Origin: Mesorhizobium sp. BR1-1-16
Lineage (GTDB): Bacteria; Pseudomonadota; Alphaproteobacteria; Rhizobiales; Kaistiaceae
Length of the DNA stretch: 64,000 nt
Assembly (NCBI RefSeq): GCF_020165495.1
Contig: NZ_JAIUIE010000010.1
Span: 62,001 to 126,000, forward strand
Direction: 5' to 3'
Shown here: in pieces, positions 35,516 through 44,284 of the stretch
Layout of the letters: each line of letters starts with the position of its first letter
Position numbering within the stretch: position 1 is the first letter of the stretch
The notes under the pieces: model-generated
The model's database searches: none
Seen by the model: the letters and a program-made list of their open reading frames with translations, nothing else
What the model was told of the DNA's origin: nothing
Position numbers and translations under genes: made by a program

Positions 35516-36334
35516 ATGGCGCCTGATCCCTTCCGCATCCGTGATCATGTCGGCGATTTCGACGCCATCGTCGCGGATATCAGGGCGCGCAGCCAGGCGG
35601 CCTGCGCGAGCCTGCCGATGGAAGCGGACATTGCCTATGGCACGGATCCCAGCGAGACGCTCGACCTCTTCTTCCCGTCGGGAGCGCGTACCAATCTGCC
35701 CGTGCATGTCTTCATCCATGGCGGCTATTGGCGCATGTTCTCGAAGCGCGACTATTCCTATGTCGCGGAGACGGTCACCCGGGCCGGCGCCATTGCGGTG
35801 ATCGTCGATTATGCGCTGATGCCGGCCGTCCGCATGGCGACGATCATCGACCAGGTCCGGCGCGCCAAACGCTGGGTAATCAATCATATTGCAGAGCATG
35901 GCGGCCATATCGGCCGCCTGACGGTCAGCGGCCATTCAGCCGGCGCGCATCTCGCGACTTTTCTGTTCAACGAGACCGAAACGCCGTCCGGCATCCGTGG
36001 CGCGCTGCTGCTTGGCGGGCTCTACGAGTTGAAGCCGCTCCAGTCGTCGTTCCTGCACGAGGAAATCGGCATCACCGACGCGGAGGTCGCCGCCTTCTCG
36101 CCGGCGACCCATACGCATGATCGCTCGACCGCGGTCAATGTCCTGGTCGGTGCGGAAGAGACGGCGCCTTTCCACCATCAGGCGGATGTCTTCGCCAGCC
36201 AGTTGCGCGGGCAGCGGGTGGCCGTTTCGCGCTGCGATCTCGTCGGGCGCAATCATATGAGCAGCGTTCGGGACCTTGGAATTGCCGGGTCGGCGGCAGC
36301 GCGGCACCTAGCCGCGCTGATCGAGGCCCGCTGA
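35516..36334 (+). CDS. Alpha/beta hydrolase, arylformamidase-like
   Basis: Cytoplasmic alpha/beta hydrolase of about 272 residues. The oxyanion motif HGGYW is at residues 68-72, the nucleophile elbow GHSAGAH has Ser141, and a late NHM supplies the His. This HGGYW group includes kynurenine formamidases and assorted small esterases or lactonases. The ATG at 35516 follows GGAGGCGGAACG. With no tryptophan pathway genes nearby, an ester or lactone in the sugar pathway is the more likely substrate. Confidence 0.83.
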   Translation: MAPDPFRIRDHVGDFDAIVADIRARSQAACASLPMEADIAYGTDPSETLDLFFPSGARTNLPVHVFIHGGYWRMFSKRDYSYVAETVTRAGAIAVIVDYALMPAVRMATIIDQVRRAKRWVINHIAEHGGHIGRLTVSGHSAGAHLATFLFNETETPSGIRGALLLGGLYELKPLQSSFLHEEIGITDAEVAAFSPATHTHDRSTAVNVLVGAEETAPFHHQADVFASQLRGQRVAVSRCDLVGRNHMSSVRDLGIAGSAAARHLAALIEAR

Positions 36335-36473
36335 CGGGACGCCCTCGCAGCGGCGTCGCGATCCGCCCCGTCTACCAGCGCGGATGAAGGCGCAGACGGC
36401 GGATTCGGTCTTGCGTCCGTCGTGAAGTGCGGCCATCAAGGGTCGATCAAATCGATTCAAAAGGGCCATCGCC

Positions 36474-37403
36474 ATGAACACTGTACCGCTTGGACGCACC
36501 GGCAAATCGGCCTCGCGCGTCATCCTGGGCCTGATGCGTATTGCCGCGCTCGATGACGCCGCCATTCGCGCGCTCTACACCGCCGCCCGCGACGCCGGCA
36601 TCGATATCTTCGATCATGCCGATGTCTACGGACCGGAACTGCATGGCTGCGAAAGCCGGTTCGGCAAGGCCGTGACGCTGTCGAGCGAGGAGCGCGCGAG
36701 CATCGTCGTGCAGAGCAAGGTCGGCATCCGCAAGGGCTTCTTCGATTTCTCGAAGGAGCACATCCTGCGCACGGTCGATGGCTCGCTCGCCGCGCTCAAG
36801 ACCGACTATCTCGATATCCTGTTGCTGCATCGCCCCGACGCGCTTGTCGAGCCGGAAGAAGTCGCGGCGGCCTTCGATGCCTTGCACGCAGCCGGCAAGG
36901 TGCGCCATTTTGGCGTTTCGAACCACACGCCTGGCCAGGTCGATCTCCTGAAGACAGCGGTGTCCCAGCCGCTGATCGTCAACCAGATCCAGCTCAGCAT
37001 CACCCATGCGCCGACGATCGCCTCCGGCGTTGCGAGCAACATGGCCGGCCTCGACCAGTCGATCGATCGCGACAACGAGATGATCAACTACGCCCGCATC
37101 AACGGCATCACGCTGCAAGCCTGGTCACCATTCCAGAAGCAGTTCTTCAATGGCGTGTTCCTCGGTGATCGCGAGACCTATGCCGAGCTCAATGACATCC
37201 TCGACGAACTCGCGGCGCGATATGGCGTGACGCCGGCCGCGATCGCTGTCGCATGGATCGCGCGCCACCCCGCCGGCATTCAGATCGTACTCGGCACATC
37301 GAATGCACAGCGCGTCACCGAAGCCGCCAGCGGCGCCGATATCGAGCTCAGCCGCGAGGACTGGTATCGCCTGTTCCGCGCCGCCGGATACATCCTTCCG
37401 TAA
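36474..37403 (+). CDS. Aldo/keto reductase
   Basis: NADPH-dependent (beta/alpha)8 reductase of 309 residues. The catalytic tetrad is traceable: Asp and Tyr in IFDHADVYG, Lys in VQSKVGIRKG and His in ILLLHRPDAL. The cofactor loop near QIVLGTSNAQRVTEA is that of the YdhF-like group. It should reduce or oxidise a sugar or aldehyde. It follows the hydrolase gene by 139 bp, so it may have its own promoter, and is closed by a strong hairpin at 37418. Confidence 0.92.
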   Translation: MNTVPLGRTGKSASRVILGLMRIAALDDAAIRALYTAARDAGIDIFDHADVYGPELHGCESRFGKAVTLSSEERASIVVQSKVGIRKGFFDFSKEHILRTVDGSLAALKTDYLDILLLHRPDALVEPEEVAAAFDALHAAGKVRHFGVSNHTPGQVDLLKTAVSQPLIVNQIQLSITHAPTIASGVASNMAGLDQSIDRDNEMINYARINGITLQAWSPFQKQFFNGVFLGDRETYAELNDILDELAARYGVTPAAIAVAWIARHPAGIQIVLGTSNAQRVTEAASGADIELSREDWYRLFRAAGYILP

Positions 37404-37417
37404 GTGCATCCGAGGAT

Positions 37418-37443
37418 GCCGGGCCGATTGATACCGGCCCGGC
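37418..37443. terminator. Bidirectional hairpin terminator
   Basis: Perfect 9-bp stem GCCGGGCCG / CGGCCCGGC with loop ATTGATAC, between the convergent aldo/keto reductase and SDR genes. No T-run follows, so termination strength is uncertain. Confidence 0.65.
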
Positions 37444-37452
37444 ACGCGCCCG

Positions 37453-38292
37453 CTAGAGGCTCTGCAGGTCGAGACTGCTGATGCGGAGCGCGCGGCCGTC
37501 CTTTGCCGCGATCGCTTCCATGTCCTGCTCAAGTGCATCGCGATCATCGACGCCGCGCAGCATGCGGCCAGCCAGTGCATCGAACCGCCCCGCCGCGATG
37601 TCAGCGATGAGGGCTGCGGCGCGGCTCGGCGGGACATTGATGCCATCGTCGAACAATTTCTGGATGTTCGGCATATGAGCCTTGCCAGCGTCAGAGTTCA
37701 GCTGCAATTCGGTCATCGCGGTGCGCACGAGACCCGGATCGACGGCAAAGGCCCGCACGCCGCCGGCCTTGGTCGTGTCGTCGAGGCACTCCGTGAATCG
37801 CATGATGCCGGCCTTGCTCGAGGCATAGCCCGAGCCGTTCGGGAAGCTCGTACCCGTGCCGCCGCCAACCAGATTGACGATCCGGCCGCTGCCGCGCGTC
37901 AGCATGGCCGGCGCCGCGACACGGCAGGTGTTGAACGTGCCGCGCAGATTGATCTCGACATCGCTCCACCAGATCTCCGGATCGCACTCCCAGATCGGGC
38001 CGAAGGCGCGGAACGAGCCATGATTGTTGACGAGCGTGTCGATCGGCCCGAGCGCGTCGACCACGCCGGCCAGCGCCTTTTCGACGGCTCCGGTATCCAC
38101 GAGATCAACGGGGACGGCAATCGCGGTCCCGCCTTCCTGCCCGATCAGGGCCGCGGTCTCCTCGATTTCGCGTGCGGTTCGCGCGAGAACCGCCACCTTC
38201 GCCCCGCCGCGCGCCTGATGGAGCGCGATCTCGCGCCCGATGCCGCGGCCGCCGCCGGTCACGACGGCAACGGTTCCTTGCAGATTGGTCAT
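37453..38292 (-). CDS. Short-chain dehydrogenase/reductase
   Basis: Classical SDR of about 279 residues. TGGGRGIGR cofactor motif near residue 12, NNHG in place of NNAG in DTLVNNHGSF, and active-site YASSK (SGYASSKAGIMRF). The start at 38292 is preceded by GAGGAGAAAACC. It should oxidise a hydroxy group of a sugar, sugar acid or lactone with NAD(P). It follows the phosphotriesterase-like gene by about 100 bp on the same strand and is likely co-transcribed with it. Confidence 0.9.
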   Translation of the reverse strand: MTNLQGTVAVVTGGGRGIGREIALHQARGGAKVAVLARTAREIEETAALIGQEGGTAIAVPVDLVDTGAVEKALAGVVDALGPIDTLVNNHGSFRAFGPIWECDPEIWWSDVEINLRGTFNTCRVAAPAMLTRGSGRIVNLVGGGTGTSFPNGSGYASSKAGIMRFTECLDDTTKAGGVRAFAVDPGLVRTAMTELQLNSDAGKAHMPNIQKLFDDGINVPPSRAAALIADIAAGRFDALAGRMLRGVDDRDALEQDMEAIAAKDGRALRISSLDLQSL

Positions 38293-38392
38293 GGTTTTCT
38301 CCTCAACATATGGAAATCGGTATGGCCGCAGGGGCAGGCGCAGAGCAGCGTCGCCGGGCTCTGCGGGCTTGTTGTCGCCTTCAGCGCCGCCG

Positions 38393-39307
38393 TCAGCGCG
38401 CAAAGGCCTCGAATGGGTTGGTGTGGGTCAGAAGCGTGATCGTCGCCTCGTCAACGCCGCGGCGCGTCAGTTCCGGTAGCAGCGCCTCCGACAGAGGCGT
38501 GTAGGGCTGCGGAACGCCGCCGCCCGGCTGCGCCGGATCGAACCAGCCGCGGTCATGGCTGAGCAGCAACTGACCGCCAAGCCCGGCCTCGAGCGCCCGC
38601 ATCACAAGGTCGGCGACCTCGCTGTCCGGGGCGCGTCCGACATGATCATATTCGATCCAGGCGCCACGCGCCGCGACCGCGCGGTTAAGGCCGAAATCCG
38701 GCTCCTCCTGGGTGTGGATCGAAATGAAGCGATCAGCGCGATAACCCTCGGCTTCGATGATATCGAGTTGGTCCATCACGACGCGGCCCTTGATCGTATG
38801 GCTGCCGATGACCGCTCCGGTCCTGATGCCGGCCCGCGCCGCCGCGCGCAGGATCTTCGCCTCCAGGGCCGTGATGCCGTCATCGCCCGCGCTGAGCTTG
38901 ATCCAGCCGGCGCGAAATCCGGTCTCCTCGATCTGCTCGTCCAGTTCCCGCAGCATCCAGGCCTCGAGCGCATCTTCGCTGGCGGTCTTGACCCAGTCCG
39001 GAATCCAGGGTTCGCGGTAATTGCCGGTTGGCACGACGATCGGGAAATCGGTCGCGCGGGAGACGGCGAGATCGAGATCGGCGCGCCGTCCGACGCCGCC
39101 CGTCGAGCATTCGACCAGCGCCGTCACGCCGAGCGCCTTGATGCGCTCGATCTGCGGCGCCATCAGCCGCACAACATCCCCCGCCTCCGCCTCGGCATAA
39201 CCTGGCTGGTCCGGCGTCCTAAGGTCGACGAAGACGTGCTCATGCGGAAGGATCATGCCGAGATCCGACTTCAGCCGCGGCCCGAGCGTCGTGAAGAGCT
39301 GTTTCAA
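38393..39307 (-). CDS. Phosphotriesterase-family metallohydrolase (probable lactonase)
   Basis: Amidohydrolase-superfamily protein of about 304 residues. The metal site is complete: His22 and His24 in LPHEHVFVD, a carbamylatable Lys in AGWIKLSAG, His in IGSHT and ISIHTQ, and Asp in LLSHDRGWF. Physiological substrates of the family are mostly lactones of sugars or acids. The start chosen is TTG at 39307, four bases behind GGAGGA; the TTG at 39319 would lie upstream of that site. A near-perfect 20-bp dyad lies 47-66 bp upstream. Confidence 0.85.
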   Translation of the reverse strand: MKQLFTTLGPRLKSDLGMILPHEHVFVDLRTPDQPGYAEAEAGDVVRLMAPQIERIKALGVTALVECSTGGVGRRADLDLAVSRATDFPIVVPTGNYREPWIPDWVKTASEDALEAWMLRELDEQIEETGFRAGWIKLSAGDDGITALEAKILRAAARAGIRTGAVIGSHTIKGRVVMDQLDIIEAEGYRADRFISIHTQEEPDFGLNRAVAARGAWIEYDHVGRAPDSEVADLVMRALEAGLGGQLLLSHDRGWFDPAQPGGGVPQPYTPLSEALLPELTRRGVDEATITLLTHTNPFEAFAR

Positions 39308-39353
39308 TGGTCCTCCCAAAGATCATGAGCGTGCCGGCGGGCGTCCTCGTCAC

Positions 39354-39373
39354 CCGCCAGACATGTCAGGCGG
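39354..39373. promoter_or_regulatory. Dyad upstream of the phosphotriesterase-like gene
   Basis: CCGCCAGACATGTCAGGCGG, palindromic over 20 bp except one mismatched pair, centred on GACATGTC. It lies between the HAD gene stop (39519) and the phosphotriesterase-like start. It may be an operator or, read as RNA, a hairpin that ends the sulfatase operon. Confidence 0.45.
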
Positions 39374-39518
39374 TGAAAGGCCATGACATCATTCGATCAA
39401 AGACGATACCATCTGAGCGCGATTGATCAACGCTGGACACCCAGTCCGAAGGCTCGTTGCCAACAAGCGGAACTCCGGTTTGTCGGTAAGGGAGCGCTAC
39501 GTGTCAGTGGACTTCCTG

Positions 39519-40514
39519 CTATGGCGCGTAGATCTGCTTCCAGTCGTCTTTCATGCTGACGATCGTCCATCCGCGTTGCGGGCCTTCGGCGAGGCCGCGA
39601 TCGAGGCGGCCGAAATGCGATTGCCGGTCATAGGCATATTCGCGCGCGGCATCGTCGTGATGGACGAGGAGGCCAAGGCTACGGCCGGGGCCCGATGTCG
39701 TCCATTCCAGCATCTGGAAGTCGCCGTCTGAATTGCCGAATGCGGCGATCGGCCGACGGCCGATATGCTGGTAGATACCTATGGGCTTGCCGGCGCCGTC
39801 GTCGATGAAATTGATGTCCGGCAGACGGATAATCCGTGGCGCACCTTCCGTGTCTTCGAATTTCGATTTGATGGAGGAGCCGACGACGTTCTCTGGCGGG
39901 ATGCCGTAGATGCGTTCCGTCCAGGGCCGCATGAACTCGATGCCGCCGCCGGAAACGATGTAGACCTGAAAACCATTGTTCTTCAAATAGTTGATGAGCT
40001 CCAGCATGGGCTGGTAGACCATCGAGGTATAGGGCTTGCCGGTCTTCGGGTGCCTGGCGGTGGCGAGCCAGTTGGAGACGATTTGGGTGAATGCGTCGCT
40101 GGTCATGCCGGCATGCGTCGCGGCGACAAGCTCAAGCAGCCCCTTGTCGCCGCTCGCTGCAATTCCTGCGAAATCGCCTGCGAGCGCCGATTTGAACGGC
40201 TCCGTCGTGCTCCATTCGGGATGTTGCGGCGCCATCTCCCTCACTCGGTCGAGCGCGAAAGCAAGCTGCACATACATAGGTTGCTCGCCCCAGAGCGTTC
40301 CGTCATTGTCGAACACCGCCACCCGTTCCGCCGGAGCGACGAAGTCAGGTCCGCCCGCCGTTGTCACGGCCTCGACGAAGTCGACGATCGATCGGCGTGC
40401 GGCATCGTCATTCCATGATGGCAGCGTCGCCGTGGCGGCACCCGCGGCCAGCGGCGCGAGCAGAAACATGGCGATCGAAATGGCAACAATCCGCAGATGG
40501 CCTTGTCTGAGCAT
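39519..40514 (-). CDS. Exported HAD-family phosphatase
   Basis: Haloacid-dehalogenase-superfamily phosphatase of about 331 residues with an N-terminal signal peptide (LRIVAISIAMFLLAPLAAGA). Motif I is VFDNDGTLWGEQP with nucleophile and acid Asp residues, motif II is YIVSGGG, and motif IV is GNSDGDFQML. It resembles the periplasmic phosphoserine-phosphatase-like HAD group often found beside sulfatases. The ATG at 40514 is preferred because GGGGGAA lies just upstream of it. It is 65 bp behind the arylsulfatase gene on the same strand; the two probably act together outside the cytoplasm. Confidence 0.85.
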   Translation of the reverse strand: MLRQGHLRIVAISIAMFLLAPLAAGAATATLPSWNDDAARRSIVDFVEAVTTAGGPDFVAPAERVAVFDNDGTLWGEQPMYVQLAFALDRVREMAPQHPEWSTTEPFKSALAGDFAGIAASGDKGLLELVAATHAGMTSDAFTQIVSNWLATARHPKTGKPYTSMVYQPMLELINYLKNNGFQVYIVSGGGIEFMRPWTERIYGIPPENVVGSSIKSKFEDTEGAPRIIRLPDINFIDDGAGKPIGIYQHIGRRPIAAFGNSDGDFQMLEWTTSGPGRSLGLLVHHDDAAREYAYDRQSHFGRLDRGLAEGPQRGWTIVSMKDDWKQIYAP

Positions 40515-40579
40515 TGCTTCCCCCATGAATGAGAAGGGCCGCCGGAGCGAAACCTCGGCGGCCCGTTGTCGAAACCCGC

Positions 40580-42232
40580 TCAGTTGCCCGATGGCATCGG
40601 CAGTTCGAACCCGTTCTCCTGGAGATTGTCGCGCAAGTACTTGAAGCGCTGGTACTGCGACAGCGTGATCGGGCCGTTGTAGCCCTCACCCTGCATCTTG
40701 CGCGGCGGATACTTGATATAGCTCTGCATGAGGTCCTGAACGACCTTGTTCATCGTGATCATGACCCAAGTGTGTTCAGTGAAGTTGTTCATGAAGATGT
40801 CGTAGCGCTCCTGCGGATCCTGCCAGAGATCGAACACCTGGGGGACCATGGCCACGTATTTCTCTTGGCCCTTCCAACCGAGATTGGTGTCAACCGCGAG
40901 GCCGCCGGTCGGCTGACCATCGTCGCCGCGCAGATTGAAGACGGCCTTGAACTGGTGATCGCGGACTGCGCCGGGCGTCAGTTCGTTCTCGGTGAAGTAG
41001 AACCAACTGGTGCGCGGATCGGGGCCGGTTCCGAACAGGACCGGCGACATGTCATAGCTGTCGAAGATGATCGGCTTGCCCTCGCGATCCTCGGTCGGCA
41101 GCTTCACGCCGGCAAGCGACGCGAAAGTCGCCATATAGTCCAGACCGCCGATAATTTCGGAATTCTTGGATCCCGGCTTGATGCCCGGCCCCCAGGCAAG
41201 CGCGGGGACGCGCGAACCGCCTTCCCGGTCGGTGCCCTTCGTGCCACGGAAAGGCGTGTAGCCGGCGTCGGGATAAACGTCCTGCCAGGCGCCGTTATCG
41301 GTCGTCCAGAACACATAGGTGTTCTTGTCCAGGCCCAGTTCGCGGATCTTGTCCATGATCCGCCCGATGCGGGTGTCGTTCTCGACGATCGAGTCGGCGA
41401 ATTTCGATTTAGCGGCGGATTTGCCCTGGAACTCGGGCGCCGGCATGTTCGGCTGATGCACCTTCATGAAGTTGATGCTCATGAAGAAAGGCTTGTCCGA
41501 ATGGGCATGTTGGTCGAGATAATCGAGGGAGGCTTTCTCGACATAGCCGTCGAAATACGGGATGCCGACGACGCCTTCCTTGCCGTCGATGACGGGCGTG
41601 TCGACATATTGCCCGTTGATCTTGAAGTCTTCGGTCGCCGGCTGGCCCGCAATCCCCGACAACGAGCCCTTGGTCACCCTGGCGAACATATCCCGAAGCT
41701 CTGGGCTCATATCCGGGAACCAGGTCGGGTCGGCATAAGTGTAGGCATTCAGGTGGTAGAGCCCGACATATTTCATCTCGTCATAACCTTGCGCCGTCGG
41801 CAGCGCATAGTCCGCTTCTCCAAGATGCCATTTGCCAGTGAAGAAGGTGTTGTAGCCGCCGGTCTTGAGCACCGAGGCGAGCGTCCATTCCGCGGCCGGC
41901 AGTCCGCCACCCTGACCCTGGAAGGCAACCGTGGTCATGCCGCTGCGGTTGGGGATGCGGCCGGTCTGCACCGCGGCGCGTCCCGGTGTGCAGGAAGGCT
42001 GGCCGTAGTAGGACATGAACTGCATGCCTTCGGCGGCAATGCGGTCAAGGCTAGGTGTCGCGGCGCCACGGTTGTCACCGCCGCCATAAGCGCCCATGTC
42101 GCCCCAGCCGAAGTCATCAGAAAGGATCAGGACGATATTTGGCTTTGTCTTCTCCTGCGCTGCTGCCGGCATGGCACTCCAAAGTCCCGCCGCCGCCATC
42201 ATCAGCAGACTTACCCTTCGACTCAGCGTCAT
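40580..42232 (-). CDS. Exported arylsulfatase
   Basis: Sulfatase of 550 residues with signal peptide (SLLMMAAAGLWSAMPAAAQ). The metal site begins NIVLILSDDFGWGDMGAYGG and the formylglycine motif is SCTPGRAAVQTGR with Cys81; GKWHLGEADYALP and FWTTDNGAW are also present. It needs maturation by a formylglycine-generating enzyme, not encoded here. It diverges from a Crp/Fnr regulator across a 250-bp region. Its substrate is unknown; the exported phosphatase behind it suggests work on external sulfated and phosphorylated compounds. Confidence 0.92.
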   Translation of the reverse strand: MTLSRRVSLLMMAAAGLWSAMPAAAQEKTKPNIVLILSDDFGWGDMGAYGGGDNRGAATPSLDRIAAEGMQFMSYYGQPSCTPGRAAVQTGRIPNRSGMTTVAFQGQGGGLPAAEWTLASVLKTGGYNTFFTGKWHLGEADYALPTAQGYDEMKYVGLYHLNAYTYADPTWFPDMSPELRDMFARVTKGSLSGIAGQPATEDFKINGQYVDTPVIDGKEGVVGIPYFDGYVEKASLDYLDQHAHSDKPFFMSINFMKVHQPNMPAPEFQGKSAAKSKFADSIVENDTRIGRIMDKIRELGLDKNTYVFWTTDNGAWQDVYPDAGYTPFRGTKGTDREGGSRVPALAWGPGIKPGSKNSEIIGGLDYMATFASLAGVKLPTEDREGKPIIFDSYDMSPVLFGTGPDPRTSWFYFTENELTPGAVRDHQFKAVFNLRGDDGQPTGGLAVDTNLGWKGQEKYVAMVPQVFDLWQDPQERYDIFMNNFTEHTWVMITMNKVVQDLMQSYIKYPPRKMQGEGYNGPITLSQYQRFKYLRDNLQENGFELPMPSGN

Positions 42233-42448
42233 GGTTGATCTCCTCGTGTCGATAGGCCAATTTCGCGCTGCACCGCAAACGGTGTTCGTCTAGCCAATCA
42301 ATCCCTTTAATGGGCGGAGGCGGCGGTCTGCTGATACAGACCGCCCGAGAATTTGGAGAATTACGACGTTGCTGCCCCGTCGGCGGACGATGCTCTTGTT
42401 TTCTGCAATGTTGCGCAGTCCTTCCTTACAACATCATAGAGCGATAGT

Positions 42449-42466
42449 TTGCACTTCCAAGTGCAA
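42449..42466. promoter_or_regulatory. Candidate Crp/Fnr-type operator
   Basis: Perfect dyad TTGCACTT-CC-AAGTGCAA, 19-36 bp before the Crp/Fnr gene and about 215 bp before the divergent arylsulfatase. The TTG...CAA ends resemble Fnr/FixK sites, but the spacing differs from TTGAT-N4-ATCAA. Autoregulation is the simplest reading. Confidence 0.62.
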
Positions 42467-42484
42467 TTTGGGTCAGATTTGCCG

Positions 42485-43165
42485 ATGATGCGCACGCAAG
42501 CACTGCAAGTGATGGCGGAACATGGCTGGCTCTCCCGGCAAGGGCGGGAGTTTCAGGCAAGCCTTTTCGACGTTGCCGACTTCCGAAGTGTCCCAAAGGG
42601 CGCCGCCGTCTACAGTCTCGGCGATCCACCCGGTGGCCTCTACGGCATCGTCGATGGATTTGTCGACGTCTTCATCGCCCCGGGGCCGTTGCCGACAATC
42701 CTTGTTTATGTCGCCGGCCGTGGGTGGTGGGTCGGAGACGCGGCCTTGCTGACGCGCACACCGAGGCGGGTGGGCCTGGCCGCCCGAACAGATGTCAGGG
42801 TCATGTATGTTTCCGAGGCATCGCTTTCGAAGCTGGCCGAGAGCGACCCCAAGATCTGGCGCCGGATCTCGGAGATAACAGTCGCTCACGTCGATAATGC
42901 GCTGGCGCTATCCGCAACCCTTGCGATGGCAGATCCGCGCCGGCGGTTGCTGGCGACACTCTGGCGTCTGGGCTGTGGCGTCGGCGGGGCGGCGGAAACC
43001 TCCGAGCTCCCGCTGACCCAGGCTGAACTCGGCGACATCGCGGGCCTTTCACGCAATGTCGTCGGTCGTCTGCTCGCCGAAGCCGAGAGCGCCGGCATCG
43101 CCCGGTCGAGCTATGCGCGCATCCAGATTGATCTGGCCCGGCTGAAGGCAGCTCTGGCGGTATGA
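42485..43165 (+). CDS. Crp/Fnr-family transcriptional regulator
   Basis: Regulator of about 226 residues: cyclic-nucleotide-binding-like beta-roll (about 20-125, AAVYSLGDPPGGLYGIVDGFVDV), dimer helix, and C-terminal winged HTH (TQAELGDIAGLSRNVVGRLL). No cysteine cluster is seen at the N terminus, so it is not an iron-sulfur Fnr. The phosphate-binding RxS motif of Crp is not evident either, so the effector is unknown. An ATG at 42485 or 42488 is preferred over a TTG at 42449, which lies inside a palindrome. It diverges from the arylsulfatase/HAD operon. Confidence 0.87.
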   Translation: MMRTQALQVMAEHGWLSRQGREFQASLFDVADFRSVPKGAAVYSLGDPPGGLYGIVDGFVDVFIAPGPLPTILVYVAGRGWWVGDAALLTRTPRRVGLAARTDVRVMYVSEASLSKLAESDPKIWRRISEITVAHVDNALALSATLAMADPRRRLLATLWRLGCGVGGAAETSELPLTQAELGDIAGLSRNVVGRLLAEAESAGIARSSYARIQIDLARLKAALAV

Positions 43166-43260
43166 TGCCGCTGATGAGCCGCCATGCGCTAAATCAGCGC
43201 CCGCCCGGACCTTGTTTCGTTGCGTAAGCTGCCCGGCGCGATTGCCTTCGCGATCCTCGG

Positions 43261-44274
43261 TCAGCTCCGTTTCAAGGGCGCGCAGCTTTCGCCGAGAACG
43301 AGGGCAGGTTGGAAGACGACGTTTCGCGGCGGCTTGTCCTTGCCGCGCTGGATGCGATCGACGAGGAGACGCAGCGCCTCGTTCGTCATCTCGATGATCG
43401 GGTGTTCGGTGCGTGTCAGCCGCGGCCTGAGGCCGCCAATGCCGGAGATCGTGTCGGTCGAGGCGATCGAGATATCGAGAGGGCAATGGATCGACAGATC
43501 GGCCAATGCCCGCATCACGCCGAGCGCCATCACCCCGTTGGCGACATACAAGGCCGTCGGCCGGTCCGGACGATCGAGCATTTCCCGCGCCACGGAATAG
43601 GCAACATCCTCGCGAAACTCGCCCGAGCGGACATGGCCCGGCTCGGGCGCGACGCCGCGCTGCGCCATCGCCTGCAGCATGCCGTCCAGGCGACCTCGAC
43701 CCGTTGTCAGATGGAGCGGACCAGTGATCGAGCCGATCCGCGTGTGGCCGAGATCAAGCAGATAGTTCGTCACCTGGCTCCCTGCGGCAATGTTGTCGAT
43801 GGTGACGGTATCGGAATGCCGATCATCGACGACGCGTCCGAACAGCACCGTCGGAAAGCCGCGCCCCTCGGCGTCGCGCTGGGCGTAATGGGCCGGTAGG
43901 CCTACGGGAACGACCAGCGCGCCATCGCAAGACAGAGCCCGAATGCGGGCGAGCGCCTTCCTCTCGTTTTCTGGCTTCTCGTCGCTGTTGAACACGACCA
44001 GCGAATAGCCCCAGGCCGCCACGGCCGCCTCCGCCGCCCACACCATGCGCGCGAAGAACGGATTGGCGAGATCGGCCACGATCAGCGCAATCAGCTCGCT
44101 GCGGCCCTTCTTGAGGTTCCGCGCCATCTGGGACGGCTCGTATTTCAGATCATGGATTGCCGCCTGCACGCGGGCCCTGAGCAGAGGGCTGACATAGGCG
44201 GAATCGTTGATCACCGCTGACACCGTCGCGGTGGAAACTGCCGCGGCCTTCGCCACATCCTTGATGGTTGTCAT
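43261..44274 (-). CDS. LacI-family transcriptional regulator
   Basis: Repressor of 337 residues. HTH and hinge at residues 1-60 (TTIKDVAKAAAVSTATVSAVIND; ALKYEPSQMARNLKKGRS), followed by a periplasmic-binding-protein-like effector domain (LIALIVADLANPFFARMV, TVTIDNIAAGSQVTNYLLDLGH). It diverges from the CUT2 importer operon starting at 44450, the usual place for a LacI-type repressor of a sugar importer. Candidate half-sites with CG centres lie in the shared promoter region. Confidence 0.93.
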   Translation of the reverse strand: MTTIKDVAKAAAVSTATVSAVINDSAYVSPLLRARVQAAIHDLKYEPSQMARNLKKGRSELIALIVADLANPFFARMVWAAEAAVAAWGYSLVVFNSDEKPENERKALARIRALSCDGALVVPVGLPAHYAQRDAEGRGFPTVLFGRVVDDRHSDTVTIDNIAAGSQVTNYLLDLGHTRIGSITGPLHLTTGRGRLDGMLQAMAQRGVAPEPGHVRSGEFREDVAYSVAREMLDRPDRPTALYVANGVMALGVMRALADLSIHCPLDISIASTDTISGIGGLRPRLTRTEHPIIEMTNEALRLLVDRIQRGKDKPPRNVVFQPALVLGESCAPLKRS

Positions 44275-44284
44275 TCGACACCGA

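Noticed and set aside
40529-42238. Open frame of 569 codons on the plus strand opposite the arylsulfatase
   Set aside because: Shadow frame; the minus-strand sulfatase has signal peptide and active-site motifs, and the plus-strand translation has none.
43186-43200. Small hairpin GCGCT-AAATC-AGCGC between the Crp/Fnr and LacI genes
   Set aside because: Only a 5-bp stem and no T-run; too weak to call a terminator.
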